Assembly (NCBI GenBank): GCA_902702965.1 | Contig: CACRXP010000014.1 | Location: forward strand, 1,823,389 to 1,887,388 | Length of the DNA stretch: 64,000 nucleotides | DNA from: Spirometra erinaceieuropaei | Lineage: Eukaryota > Platyhelminthes > Cestoda > Diphyllobothriidea > Diphyllobothriidae | Direction: 5' to 3' | Shown here: in pieces, positions 10,560-20,744 of the stretch | Numbering within the stretch: the first letter of the stretch is position 1 | Layout of the letters: the number at the start of each line of letters is the position of its first letter | Translations under genes and position numbers: made by a program | The notes under the pieces: model-generated | Told to the model about the DNA's origin: nothing | Database searches by the model: none | What the model saw: the letters and a program-made list of their open reading frames with translations, nothing else

Positions 10560-12475
10560 TGTAACAAAGGAACCCATGGCGGCACCCCTTACTTACGTGA
10601 CAGGTTTCTGCGTTGGCTGATCTTGAGGTGATCATATGCGGTGGGGTGGTCTAGTCTACCGTGATTTAGCGCAGATTTTCGCAGAGGCGCATGTGGTGGA
10701 GTAGGCCCATGCGATGTCTGAGTGACGAGGGCTGTGTGCGCAGGTGAAGCGATCTTGGCAGGTGTATTTTGGTGCTCCAGGCACCTGTTAGCTAGTTTCT
10801 GCGCGATGGATTTGCGAGTGGCACACCAGTCGGATGTGCAACGTGCGTGTGCAGTGATAGTATGCGCAGGATAGGTTGTGAGGCGCCAAGTCGGTTGGTG
10901 TTGTCATACTGCAGGTAGCGGCCGCACTGGTTGATAGGGTGTTAATAGGGCTGGGGATGGGAGAGATGTTAAATGAGCAACGCATGTTTGGTGTGTCAAT
11001 ACTATGGTGAATTCCGCTGTCGTGCATACGCATGTGACTGAATAGGTCCATGCGGTGAATGTGCGTGGGCCGTGTGGACACTGAAGGTGGGTGCAACGAG
11101 TTTATATGCAGCGCCGGTCACTGGTGCAGCGATCACAGTGCGATGGATTCGCAAGCGACCTACCAGGCCGATGCGTGAGACGAGTGTGCGATCGCAATGA
11201 GGACGGTCAGGAGTAAGTTCTCATCGCTGGTCGAGAAGACAGTGAACGTGAGGGTATAGGGAAGGAGGGAGCTGGTGGTCGTCGCCGTCGTCTCAGGGAG
11301 TGTGGCAAGGGTGATGGAAGTGACGCTGACCGACGGCGGCGGCGGGAAATCGGGAGTCTGATTCCCGGTGGTGAGAGAGGTCGTTGTCGTGAATGATGTG
11401 AGGTTTGGTGCAGGAAGTGACTATGCGGGCGGTTTTTGAGGCGGAATTTGGGGTTGTTGGGTTTTTGTTGAACTGGGTCCTGAAATGTCCGACAAGACTA
11501 GTCCGTGCGCGAATCGACAGAGTGAGCACAGTGAAAGAGGTTGGTTGTTAACGTTATGGATCGGAAGTACTTGAGACTTGCCCGCCGCTCCTTGGGCTCT
11601 TGCAGAGGCGATTTGGTTGTCTTCACGGATTTCGTTCAGATCGTTATCGTCCTTTTTCAGGAGGATCGGTTCTGTGCGAGGTCTGCCCATGTATTCGGAT
11701 TGATTTACAAACACTTCGAAGGATTCTTCAGATTTTTCGTGTAGCCGCGTGTTTTACCTCCGTGTCGTCCAACACCCACAATGATATCTCTGTAAAGGAG
11801 TCGTTTGTCCAATCACTCACTGTCCATCCTCACGAGGGGCCCTCTCCAACCCAGCTGCAGTTAACTCCTCATGGCGTGGACGATGAGGATTCCGGTCCGT
11901 TCAAAACTTTCGAGCCCGCTCTCGCACCTCAGTCTTGGTATCCGCAGGTAACATTTAAGGTTTCTTTCAGGTTCCTTTTGTCTCTGTTGCGTACAGCAGT
12001 CTGGTATGGTGTTGAGACTGAGATCGTAGCGATTCCATGCTACACTTTGCGACTGGCTGGAGACCCGGCTGGCTTCCCAGATCCGATAAGCCATTAAGTC
12101 GTTGATTTTGATTCAGCACGAGAGTGTGATGCCTAAGTACGCAGAATTGTCCCCGGCGTTGATTTGGGTATCATTGACGTGGATGTTAAGAAGACTGTAT
12201 GCAACGATGGGTGGCGGTTGATGTATGACGACCGCTGCGTCTATGTTGATGGTCAGCCCGTAGTTGGTACGGCCGGAGTCGAATAATTTCATGTTCCGCC
12301 GAATGTCTGCTTCCGTTGCGGTGTTAAGTGCGCAGTCATTCGCTAAGAGCAGGAGGTGGACAGCAGTTGCAGACAGACGCGTCGGGGCTTGCGTGCGTCG
12401 GCGCTATTGAGATGATAGCCGTTGATTCTGTAGGTATGGGTATCCCTGAAAACAAATGATGATAGGCGTCCAACA
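10560..12475 (-). pseudogene. LINE-B copy 1, 3' half: reverse-transcriptase end and zinc-finger-like tail
   Basis: Minus-strand pieces in order are: the late reverse-transcriptase part at about 12430-12110 (LLLANDCALNTATEADIRRN, then YLGITLS); 11861-12094 (WNRYDLSLNT, LERTGI-type block); about 11860-11720, the remains of an RxxLRWSGHxVRMDD-type block; 11421-11714 and 11293-11529 (KSQVLP, then CSLCRFAR and SLVGHFRTQ); and 10788-11096 (HRMDLFSHMRMHDSGIHHSI). The tail is a C2H2-like finger array in which several cysteines are lost. Many stops and frameshifts are present. The block order matches copy 2 at 60.8-64 kb, so the identity is secure, but the clade (perhaps RTE-like) is not. Confidence 0.85.
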
Positions 12476-12477
12476 GG

Positions 12478-14170
12478 AGGAGAGGAGAGAGGAGGAATTC
12501 GCTTTATTTTGAAATCATAAATTCAAAATATTCAGCAAAAAATTGAATTTATTCACTATGGGCAGTAAATAAGTAAATAGATAATTCCAGAGTCAGAAGG
12601 TTTAAAACAAAAGGAACGATTATTATCGGAACAGTCCAAGTCTGGGCTTCTGTATTTCTATCTCTTCACAAGTTAGATGGCGCGCCAGGAATGGCAATAC
12701 AGAAGCTCGAAAAGCCGATGTGCGACAAGAAATAAGTCGGAAGACGCGGCGCATCCAGCGGGAAGACTTTGCAGAAATAAGATCAGAATTCAAGGGATGA
12801 ACAACGTCATCTATAATCTGACCAACAAATTGCCTGACCGTGTTGAAATGTCGTTGTAGGATAGTGTCGACTAAAAAAGATAAGAAACACCGAAGGCAGA
12901 TGAGAGCATTCGGGGGACTCGTTTTAAGATTCAAAGATTTTTTTTGAACCAAACAGGAAAAATGACAGAAGAGCAGTATAAGATAAGAGGAAGAATGTAG
13001 GCATCGATTGATCGCCAGACGAAGGGTTGAGGTGTGTGGTAGGAACGTAAACGACGAATGTAATAAAGAAGTTTACGAACTTTAGTAAATAGGGACACAA
13101 TATAAAGGGCAAATGAAGGATTTGATGACAAAGTAGTACCAAGGTACCTGAAAGGCGATAGCTCGTTAGGAAGAATGTGAGAGGATTCAGGACTAGGAGA
13201 GGGCCGCAGTCGGATAATACAGTGAACTGATTTTTGGTTGTTAATTAGGAGACCATTTTTCTCCGACCATACTAAGACATGGTTTAAACCATCCCCTAGA
13301 GACCGGATGTGTGTTTGACTCTTGAGAGGGTGTCCAACAACCACATCATCGACATACTTAGTCAAAAGACTGTCGTTATGGGATCTTAGATCGTCAGTGT
13401 GGAGGGAGAAAAGGTGTGGCGATAGAATGGAACCTTAAAAAACTTCTCAGTTATTGAGAAGGACCATAGATTTCCGCTTAACAGATTGGAAAAATTGATT
13501 TCGGGAAGTAAAATAAGCACTAAGCCAAGAGACGACCCATCCTGGAGAGCCGCACGCGGCTGTTTTGGTAAGGAGAAGAGGGCGCGGGACTGTATTAAAG
13601 GTGGTAGGGTAGTCAAAAAAGTGCATGCGTACCAGTGGTAACCCTTGTCTAATTCTTTTAGAGCAGAATGAACCACAAGAGCAACAGCATCTAAATTATT
13701 GTATTTGGATTGGATGCAAATTGTAAAGGGTCGGAAAAACTGGAAGAAAAAGGCTGTATACTATCTAGAGCGACTCTTTCAGCAAGCTTTAGTAGTGCGG
13801 AGGAGCAGGCGATTGGACTAAATGATTTAGGACCAAAATTAGCGATTTTTTAGGGATTGGAGTGATTCTCACTGCACGCTAGTCGTTGGGAATCTCGGAC
13901 TCCATGAAAGACATATTCATAAGGTGCGTTTGTATAGGGGCTATCGGAGAACAATAAGATTTAAGAAGAAAAGCCGAGACAACATCCGAGCCCGCAGCTG
14001 TTGATCCACGGACCTTTTTAAGGTGTTTCTCTACTGTTGCCACAGACACGGATTTGAAGGCACATGGTGATAGGGGAATGTCATCTGAGGGAAGATGGGA
14101 GTCATTCTGACTAAAGATAAAATTTTTATTTAAGGAGTCTAAATCAGCATCCACATGTACAAGTGCGTTG
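12478..14170 (-). mobile_element. LINE-A, 5'-truncated copy nested inside LINE-B
   Basis: On the minus strand, LINE-A starts near 14170 with reverse-transcriptase blocks (DDIPLSPCAFKSVSVATVEK, GSTAAGSDVVSAFLLKSYC). It continues at 13386-13676, then at 12931-13365 with the catalytic TKYVDDVVVGHPLKS and the C-terminal RKLLYYIRRLRSYHTP. A last piece lies at 12623-12952, and it ends in a 3' untranslated region whose GAATTCCTC plus pyrimidine tail matches the plus-strand copy at 3.25 kb. Several frames are broken. It interrupts LINE-B exactly between a FSLM block (about 14180) and an LLDAY block (about 12470), which are contiguous in intact relatives, so it inserted into LINE-B. Confidence 0.85.
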
Positions 14171-15299
14171 CGATGGCCAGCATGGCATGAGGCTGAAGAG
14201 AGTGGGGGCGGGTTGGGGGGCGTACACAGCCCCACTTCACTCCGTTGGTTACCGCAAAAGCTTCTGAGACGACTCCCTTGGCCGTAACACACACCATCAT
14301 TCCGTCCTGGAGCTGAAGTGCCATGTGCGTGAATCGCCGAGGACAGCCGATTGTCAGCGTAATTTTCCGCAACCCATTGCGATTCACCGTATCGTAGACA
14401 TCCGTCATGTCTACGAGGATAGTGTACAGGTGGGTCCGAATTTCCTGGCATTTCTCTTGCAGCTAGCGTGCGCTGAAGATCATGTCGGTAGTTTCACTAT
14501 GCCGTCAGTAATCACACAGGCTCTTCGGGAAAAGTTCCTAGTTTACATGTAGGTTGAAGGAGACCGCGGACGAAGACCTTCCCGACGGTGTTTAGCAGCA
14601 GTCTTTATCAAACACTTGTCGGTTTTCTTTCTGTTTATAGGGAGAGAAGTAAGTCGCATATCTGAAATCCTGAGAAACCTGTCCTCTACTTCATAGCTCG
14701 TGAAAACGCGTTGTAAGTTCATCCATCAGCCAGGGGGTTGTCGTGCTTTTGGACTTCAGCCGGGATCCCGGTGCTTCTTCGTTGGTGTTTGTACACGGCT
14801 CTCACGGTTTCCACAAGGGAAGGAGACAGGGCCGGGTCATTACTCCTTTCTATTTGCGGCGACCGGTCTGTGGCGGCGTCGGAAATCATAGATGGGCTGT
14901 AGAGAACATTTTTTAAGTGTTCTCATCAGCGCTTCAGACTTTTCAATTTCTTTGTTCTTTTGAAGCTGATACGCGGCGCAGTTCCTTGGGCCCTGAGACC
15001 GTAGAGTGTCAGAGTTGATGAGTAGAAGTTATTTATTTTACTACCGTCCGCATACCCCTGGATTTCCTCGGCCTTGCAAGCCATCCAGACTTTCGGCATG
15101 TTCCGCAGTCGTTGTTGCACACGGTGGCGACATATGAAGAAGGTCGCATCGATTGCGTCAGTCCGGCTGTCGATGCAAGCTTTGGGCAGCCGGTTCTTTT
15201 CGACAAACAAGTTGCTGGTATTTGCGCGCCATTTTCGTTCTGGTGTTAACAGCATGCGCGTCCGAGTACACACAAGTCAGTAGAGTGAATACCATTCTG
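14171..15299 (-). pseudogene. LINE-B copy 1, central part with reverse-transcriptase start
   Basis: The 15273-14926 piece has the linker AEKNRLHKA-like block (VEKNRLPKACIDS), RVQQRLRNMPKVWMACKAEE and IQGYADGSK. The 14408-14139 piece has the reverse-transcriptase palm start, DVYDTVNRNGLRKI, then GCPRRFTHMALQLQDGM and AFAVTNGVKWGCV. About 500 bases between them (14409-14925) are poorly conserved. Together with 16030-16960 and 10560-12475 they form one disrupted element of the endonuclease/reverse-transcriptase type. Not functional. Confidence 0.8.
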
Positions 15300-15409
15300 T
15301 AACTGACACCACCGAGTCTCTATCGTGGTGCCCTCATCTGGAGTTTGAAGGTCTTCCAGTCGCTGGATAAGTTAATTGCTGAAGTCGAAGTGGCGGGCAG
15401 GCAAATTTA

Positions 15410-16025
15410 ACAGAACCGTATTAAACTGTGCAATGATTTACCGTACTAACAACACTGGTATTAGCTAAAAGCCCAGACACGCGTGTTTCACCGATCTTAT
15501 GCCGCTGCCTGACGCAGTTGAGAGGGGTTCGGCTCGTCAGTGTGTCCACCAGCTTTCCCCGTGTGTTTTCTGTTATATGAACTCCAGTTTTAACTTGCCT
15601 TGTTTTATTTCCGAGGAAATTAATGCGCTAACTTGGAGTAACTCTTTCGAAACGGGCCTTTTCAGGCACGCTCCAAATTTTTATATGAATATTTGTGCTG
15701 AAATCCATCAGCTACTGCGGAATAACCGCTTAATATTCACAAACCGCCAATAGGCAGCCAGTTGTATAGAACTGTGCAATGATTTACCGTACTGACAACA
15801 CTGGTATTAGCTAAAAGCCCAGACACGCGTGTTTCGCCGATCGTATGCCGCTGCCTGACGCAGCTGCGAGGGGTTCGGCTTGTCAGTGGGTCCCCCAGCT
15901 TTCCCTGTGTGTTTTCTGGTATATGAACTCCAGTTTAAACTTGCCTTGTTTAATTTCCGAGGAAGTTAATGCTCGAACGTGGAGAATATCTTTCGAACAG
16001 TATTTCAATTGCTCGATTACCTCAT
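15410..16025. repeat. Two tandem copies of a ~350-bp repeat inside LINE-B
   Basis: The blocks CTGTGCAATGATTTACCGTAC, CACTGGTATTAGCTAAAAGC, ATGCCGCTGCCTGACGCAG and ATGAACTCCAGTTT occur first from about 15424 and again from about 15774, a spacing of about 350 bases. The two copies are highly similar and head-to-tail. They separate the endonuclease end of LINE-B from its linker region, so they are a later insertion or duplication there. The repeat type is unknown; short frames across it are parallel in both copies but carry no motif. Confidence 0.75.
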
Positions 16026-16029
16026 GTCT

Positions 16030-16960
16030 TGTGGTCTCCTGCGAAGTTACGGTCGGAGCCTCATCATAAAGAGGACAAGGCGATGCTCCGTCCAACCGTC
16101 GACGTCGTAGATGGTCTTCATCACCAACACGTCTTTCCGATCTCGCCTTTGGACGTTGACGTAGTCAAATAACTGTCTGCGTCGTCATCGTTGGTTCATA
16201 CAGGTCACCTTCTTTCCAATCGGAAGGTGGAGAAAGGTTTTAGTCAGGAGGAGCGGTGTTCTGCGCAAGTTCGCAGAAGAACGAGACCGTTGTCGCTGCA
16301 ACCGCTGAATTCATGGGTACCCAGCACCCAACTCCAGGCAGCGTGGTCTGTTCCGACGTGGGCATTGAAGACACCAAGGACAGTCAGCTTGTCCACCTTC
16401 GGTTTAGTCATTAAGAACGTGTGCAGACGCGTGAGCGTTTTCTTCGTCTCGTCGGAGCTGTTTATTGAGGGAGCGTGGACGCTGACGATGGTGATATATT
16501 TGGCTCCCCGAAAAGGCAGGCGCGGACTCATGAGGCAGTCGCTAACACCCCGCAGCAGACAAGGCAGTCGTACCACGATGTCCTTTCGGATGGCAAAGGT
16601 GACGCCCGCGTCTCAACTCTCTGCCTTTGGGCGGCCGCTCCAGAAGAAGGTGTGGCCGGCACCCACCGCCTCCAGCTGACCCTATCCAGAAAACCGGGTC
16701 TCACTGAGAGCGCCGATGTCCGCCTTGTGGCTCACCACTTTCCTAGCGCCTAGCGACGTTATCCGTTCCCGTCGGTCGTTCTTCGAATTTTCTACAAGAG
16801 AACGAGCATTCCAGGCCGCCACTGTGAGTGGACTCGCCCTAGTAGTCTGTGGGACGGGGCTGCGGACTGGGGACGTGTGTTTTTGTAAGTTAGATTGTTT
16901 CGACGGTGAGTGACGCATCTGTGAGCCAGTGCCTGTGTGCAGACGACGTGATCTCATCAT
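16030..16960 (-). pseudogene. LINE-B copy 1, apurinic endonuclease-like domain
   Basis: The 16960-16682 piece begins the conserved open frame: LTVAAWNARSLVENSKNDRR and ADIGALSETRFSG, where the Glu of SETRF is the usual metal-binding residue. The 16576-16244 piece continues with RLPFRGAKYITIVSVHAPS and LTVLGVFNAHVGTDHAAW. In this family the last block is normally GDFNARVG, so the catalytic Asp appears replaced by Val. The 16200-16030 stretch holds the end of the domain. The domain cuts target DNA in active elements, but this copy is interrupted and mutated. Confidence 0.85.
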
Positions 16961-17415
16961 TTAGTCGAGTAATAATCACGCCAAAATCCGACACGGGTGG
17001 CAGAATCACAACTATCAATGTCTCCAATGATGGCCATGAAACAATTATTGAATCAAGGTCAACCGTCCTCAATGAAGGGTGGATCCGTTAATTTTCACTG
17101 GTTTGCGGTGGCATAGGAACACATCCACTAAATACTAAAAACCCTTGTACATAAACTACCCATATCTTATGCTGCCTCTGGCGATTATTTCGAGCATAAA
17201 TCGAGAACGTCTGGTGAATAAAGCTCTTTTTCCAACAAGCGTGTCTACATCTTCTAAAAGCCGGAAATGCCCAAACCTCGGAAATTCAAACAGAACGAGA
17301 AAGCGTCATTTGTAGAGGTACACAGCGCATGCCCAAAAAAACTCAGTAAATAGAGCGCCATAAGCACAGCACCGTTCAAAATAAGAGCTTTAAATCATCT
17401 TGTGGCAGAAATCCT
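16961..17415. other. Unassigned DNA, probably intron or intergenic
   Basis: No gene motif. The stretch at about 17210-17400 shares phrases with 19.6-19.86 and 20.76-20.96 kb (CCTCGGAAATTC, a GTAGAGG/GGAGGCGTTAA-type block), suggesting a further dispersed repeat. Confidence 0.4.
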
Positions 17416-17500
17416 CCGAAAACTTACTAGATCAGGTCTTTCCCTATCCTCTCCCTGCGATCAGATCAAGTCCTTTGCACTGACATGCTTGGGTCTCGCA
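17416..17500 (+). pseudogene. Degenerate duplicate of the kinase exon boundary
   Basis: The run AAACTTACTAGATCAGGTCT, then TTTCCCTATCCTCTCCCTGC, then GATCAGATCAAGTCCTTTGC parallels the intron end and exon start at 18665-18750 (AAACACTTACCGTACATGGT, CTTCCCCTACCTTTCTCCTG, GACCAGACCAAGTCCTTTGC). About 17 bases holding the splice AG and the first codons are missing here, and the match fades after about 17490. It looks like a partial local duplication that cannot be spliced or translated as the exon. Confidence 0.55.
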
Positions 17501-18520
17501 ATGACGCTCATAGAATTAGGGCTTATAAATTTAGATGATCCTAGAAGCTCTAAAGGGCGATTTCACGGCGGCAACAGCAGCAGCTAATGAGAGGACTTGT
17601 TCCCTGGAACAAAAATTGTAATCGTCGGTCTCATCTGGTTCATGCTCGAGCAGATCATCAGAGTAAACAAGTGATGAGGGTAACGGACGCACACTGAACG
17701 CAGTATTAAGGGAATGGATTTGTTACGCCTCCAAGCCGCCCGCATTCACCGTAGATCTTCGTGCTCGACGAAATGATTGGTTGGTCGCCGCACGGAGGTC
17801 GTTAATGACCTTGACTCCATCGCCAACGATGTTGATTGTCGCAATAAGGCTTCGACAATTAGTCGCCCCAGTACGGCTACTAAATGCAACGCTCACCCTC
17901 ACAACTAGTTCAGAGCCCAGAAAAACTGCGAAGACTGAACAGGGAGAGTGGATTCATTGTTTTTTTTTTGTTAAAATGCAGACCAAAAGACAGTGAATCG
18001 ACGCGGACTTCTTTTATAACCTCCCCGGCAGGGCACGGGAATGGGAAAGTCCCCCTCCCCGTAATCCAGTTGATCTTGCACTGGGTTCTAGGAGGGTTAC
18101 ATATTCCCGTATCCTAACTCTAACTCTAAGTCGAAAAGCAGCTTTAACCTCAAGTCTAAACCTCCCTTTATCCCAGACCTAACCCTACACTTAATCTCAA
18201 CACTAACCATTTACCTTAAAAATAACTTCGCCGGAATGTAATACAAAGCCGCAGTCATTACGAGGAGTTCTCGTTCCGGTGTCTTTTTGGGGAGGGGGGG
18301 AGGGGGGGGGTCATATAAGAAATCCTTACCTGTGATTCAGGTAGCGGAGCCAAACGTGAGCTTGTTGTGTTTACGGGGACTAAGATTTTAGTATTGGCTT
18401 GGTAAAACAGAAGACTTGACCGCACGTATTGCAAATGAAATTTAACTACACATGAAGTAAGACCTTAAAATCGACCTGCGTCAGCAACTGGCATTTAACT
18501 TTTGAGGTTTGACGATGTGG
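17501..18520. other. Intronic or intergenic DNA with a telomere-like tract
   Basis: A degenerate CCCTAA-type tract occupies about 18110-18220 (CCTAACTCTAACTCTAAG, CCTAACCCTACAC), probably another T-type element whose ends I cannot define. G-runs lie at about 18291-18310. No coding motif. Confidence 0.45.
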
Positions 18521-18612
<92 letters not shown>

Positions 18613-18659
18613 GTGGTGATGATGGTGATGGTGATGATGATGACGATGACGATGATGAT
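18521..18659 (+). repeat. TGA/ATG trinucleotide microsatellite
   Basis: About 30 perfect trinucleotide units to 18612, then imperfect GGTGAT/GACGAT units to 18659. It lies about 50 bases upstream of the splice acceptor of the kinase exon, so it is in the intron. Homopolymeric Met, His and Ile frames across it are artefacts. Confidence 0.95.
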
Positions 18660-18710
18660 TTTTTCCAAACACTTACCGTACATGGTCTTCCCCTACCTTT
18701 CTCCTGCTAG

Positions 18711-18850
18711 GTCGTGTGGAAGCGCGACCAGACCAAGTCCTTTGCTCTGAAATGTATGAAAAAACAGCACATTGTGGAGACCAGGCAACAGGAGCACATC
18801 TTTTCAGAACGAAATCTCATGTTCGAAATTCAGTCGCCCTTCGTCTGCAA
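18711..18850 (+). CDS. cGMP-dependent protein kinase, one internal exon
   Basis: A pyrimidine-rich acceptor (TTTCTCCTGCTAG) precedes 140 bases, starting in phase 0, that encode VVWKRDQTKSFALKCMKK, then QHIVETRQQEHIFSERNLMF and EIQSPFVCK. The exon ends inside the codon after Cys at a strong donor, GTGAGT. FALK holds the ATP-anchoring lysine of an AGC kinase, and the Glu of the C-helix lies in the QQEHIFSE block. The IVxTRQQEHIxSE signature is characteristic of protein kinase G (PKG); this enzyme phosphorylates Ser/Thr targets in response to cGMP in the cytoplasm. The neighbouring exons (glycine loop before, LYRTF-type block after) were not found in the window, so introns are long. Identity is strong; which PKG paralogue is unknown. 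Confidence 0.85.
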
Positions 18851-19599
18851 GTGAGTAATTCTTCAATTTTTGTCCTTATTCTTTACTGTCCGCATAACCT
18901 CGAGTCCCTGATTCCTGCCTTGCTACCCTCCCGCCCCACAGGTTTGCTTGGGGACGCTGTCTGAGTAGATGCTGTCGCCATCTGTCTCTCTCCCTCTGCT
19001 GTGCATCACTTTTGCACACTCCTTTGGGTATTATGTGTGGCAGGTATTTAACCCTACTTCCTTCATGCCTCCTGCCAGCTAAAGGTGCCAGCTACAATTT
19101 TTTCGCGATATTTCACCTGCTGCTGTTTTTTCATAGCCCAACTGCGGGAGTTTCGGCTAACTGACGAGTCCCTTCGCTTTCTGTGTGTTGTTTCTGATAT
19201 TTGATCTCTGGATATCAGAGTTGAATTAATTATTTCAACAATTATTGAGGGATGCCCTTGGAGTTGAATGTCTGGTTCATGTCCAAAATCATCCGCGAAT
19301 CTGTAATGAACAGTTGCGTCGATGACGACAGGCATGCGGAGCTGCCAGGAGTTTGGAACTGGTCAATACACAGCTGTTTTACGGAGTTTCTTCTCCTTAC
19401 AACTTCGATCTGATCCCAAAAAATCGTCTTATATGCAATTATCCCTATGTCATCCTCCCAGTAACTTGTGAATCTGAAAGCCTGTCCCTGCATTGGCTTG
19501 TATAGTACGTGACCTGACTAATTAAGGTCTGGCCACTCGGAAACTGTCCCAAATGCCTTCACAAAGGCAGCCGCCTATGAGTGAACGACCTTAAGTCAA
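18851..19599. other. Downstream intron of the kinase gene, no feature seen
   Basis: Pyrimidine-rich stretches with possible cryptic AG acceptors occur (for example CGCCCCACAG at about 18941), but the following sequence does not continue the kinase. Minus-strand frames at 19063-19493 have no motif. Confidence 0.5.
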
Positions 19600-19860
19600 G
19601 TGAATTCTCAAAAGAGGTTCGATAAGTTATATAGGGCTGGTTAAAGATGAAAAGTTTACGAGAAAATCTCATAGTGCAAAAACCTCGAAAATTCGTGTCG
19701 AAGGAGAAGACTCCATTTGTGGAGGCGTTAAATTCCTGCCTCTGCTAATAATTGAGCAAGCAGAGTATAACTAGCCCAGAAACGTTCAGAAAATCGTTTC
19801 ACATAATCCTCTAAGGATTACTGCTAAGTGAATTTGTGAACATACCTATGCATAGGGACC
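19600..19860. repeat. Dispersed repeat flanking the Merlin remnant, left copy
   Basis: CAAGTGAATTCTCAAAAG, TTTGTGGAGGCGTTAA, GAGCAAGCAGAGTATAACTAG and ACGTTCAG recur in the same order and orientation at about 20758-20975. The two direct copies bracket the Merlin transposase remnant. Confidence 0.6.
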
Positions 19861-19884
19861 TGACTCATGAATTATACATAAATT

Positions 19885-19945
19885 CACAGAGAATATCTGC
19901 TGGTAACAATCGGGAGATGGCACCCAAAAAAATCCGTTACCTAGA
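19885..19945 (+). pseudogene. Inverted fragment of the Merlin transposase start
   Basis: Reads ATCTGCTGGTAACAATCGGG, AGATGGCACCCAAAAAAATC on the plus strand, coding MAPKKIRY. The same leader and MAPKKIR start occur on the minus strand at about 20655-20720. The copy diverges after the first eight codons. Confidence 0.65.
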
Positions 19946-20204
19946 AATAATACCTTTAACAGTGTACTCAAAGGCCTTCAGGCTATATCAGCGGTTACAG
20001 ACCTACTTTCACGCACTACTTGGACTTTCCCCGACGGCCTATCATGGGCTGGCCGAACGAACATCGCAGGAGGTTACATGGATGCCAGTCGCTGTTACCC
20101 AACCTTCCCCATCGTTACACACGTACACCTGAATATACGGCATACATTCGCATTATGGCAGTTTATTCCAAAACAAAGTCACTTTTAAATAGGATAAGTC
20201 TGCA

Positions 20205-20676
20205 TAACATGGGGCAGGAACAGTTCCCAGGCATCTGTCAAAGACCTGGTATTGAGGCCAAACCAAAGACGATACTGTACTTCGTCTACGTGTGCCCACA
20301 CAGCTCGACCACACACAGGGCCTCCATCGTGGAGTTTCCTTTTCAGTCTACACCAGTATGCCTCAATAACATTGATGTGCCGTCCGGTGGTAGGGTCCTT
20401 GAAGTTCTTTGAGTGGTTAACAGAGGAATGTAGATAACCTTCTGAGGGAGACGATTATACGCCTTCCACTCGTCCGTTACCACTATACTGCCTTTGGCGA
20501 TCCATTTTGTAAATAACGGAACGGAGAGCGGGCCAACTTCGATCATTCATCTGTTTAAATAAGGCTTTCCGTCGGCTAGTATCATACATCCCGACCAGCC
20601 AAACCCATAAAACACTTATTACCATCTGTCCCGCAAGATAGGCTGCTTTGGTTAGGCGGATTTTTTTGGGTGCCAT
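20205..20676 (-). pseudogene. Merlin (IS1595/ISXO2-like) transposase, frameshifted
   Basis: Three minus-strand frames follow one another. The first is 20676-20540 (MAPKKIRLTKAAYL, then MYDTSRRKALFKQMNDRSWP). The second is about 20540-20440 (PLFTKWIAKGSIVVTDEWKA, YNRL). The third is about 20440-20205 (GYLHSSVNHSKNFKD, HINVIEAYWCRLKRKL, VDEVQYRLWF) and ends at a TAA. The VTDEWKAYNRL Asp and the HINVIEAYW Glu are the second and third members of the DDE triad expected in IS1595-like transposases. The N-terminal zinc-binding and first-Asp regions appear deleted. The length, about 155 codons, is half the family norm. Merlin is known from schistosomes, which fits a flatworm. Two frameshifts make it inactive. 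Confidence 0.88.
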
Positions 20677-20744
20677 CTCCCGATTGTTACCTATCTGCTA
20701 ACTCGAATATAGTCCTTGATGCACGCACGACATCACCAACTTAT

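Noticed and set aside
18481..18750. Long frames of poly-His, poly-Ile and poly-Met
   Set aside because: They are translations of the TGA/ATG microsatellite and its complement, with no flanking domain.
18941..19180. Next kinase exon after the CCCCACAG acceptor
   Set aside because: The translation after the acceptor shows no kinase similarity.
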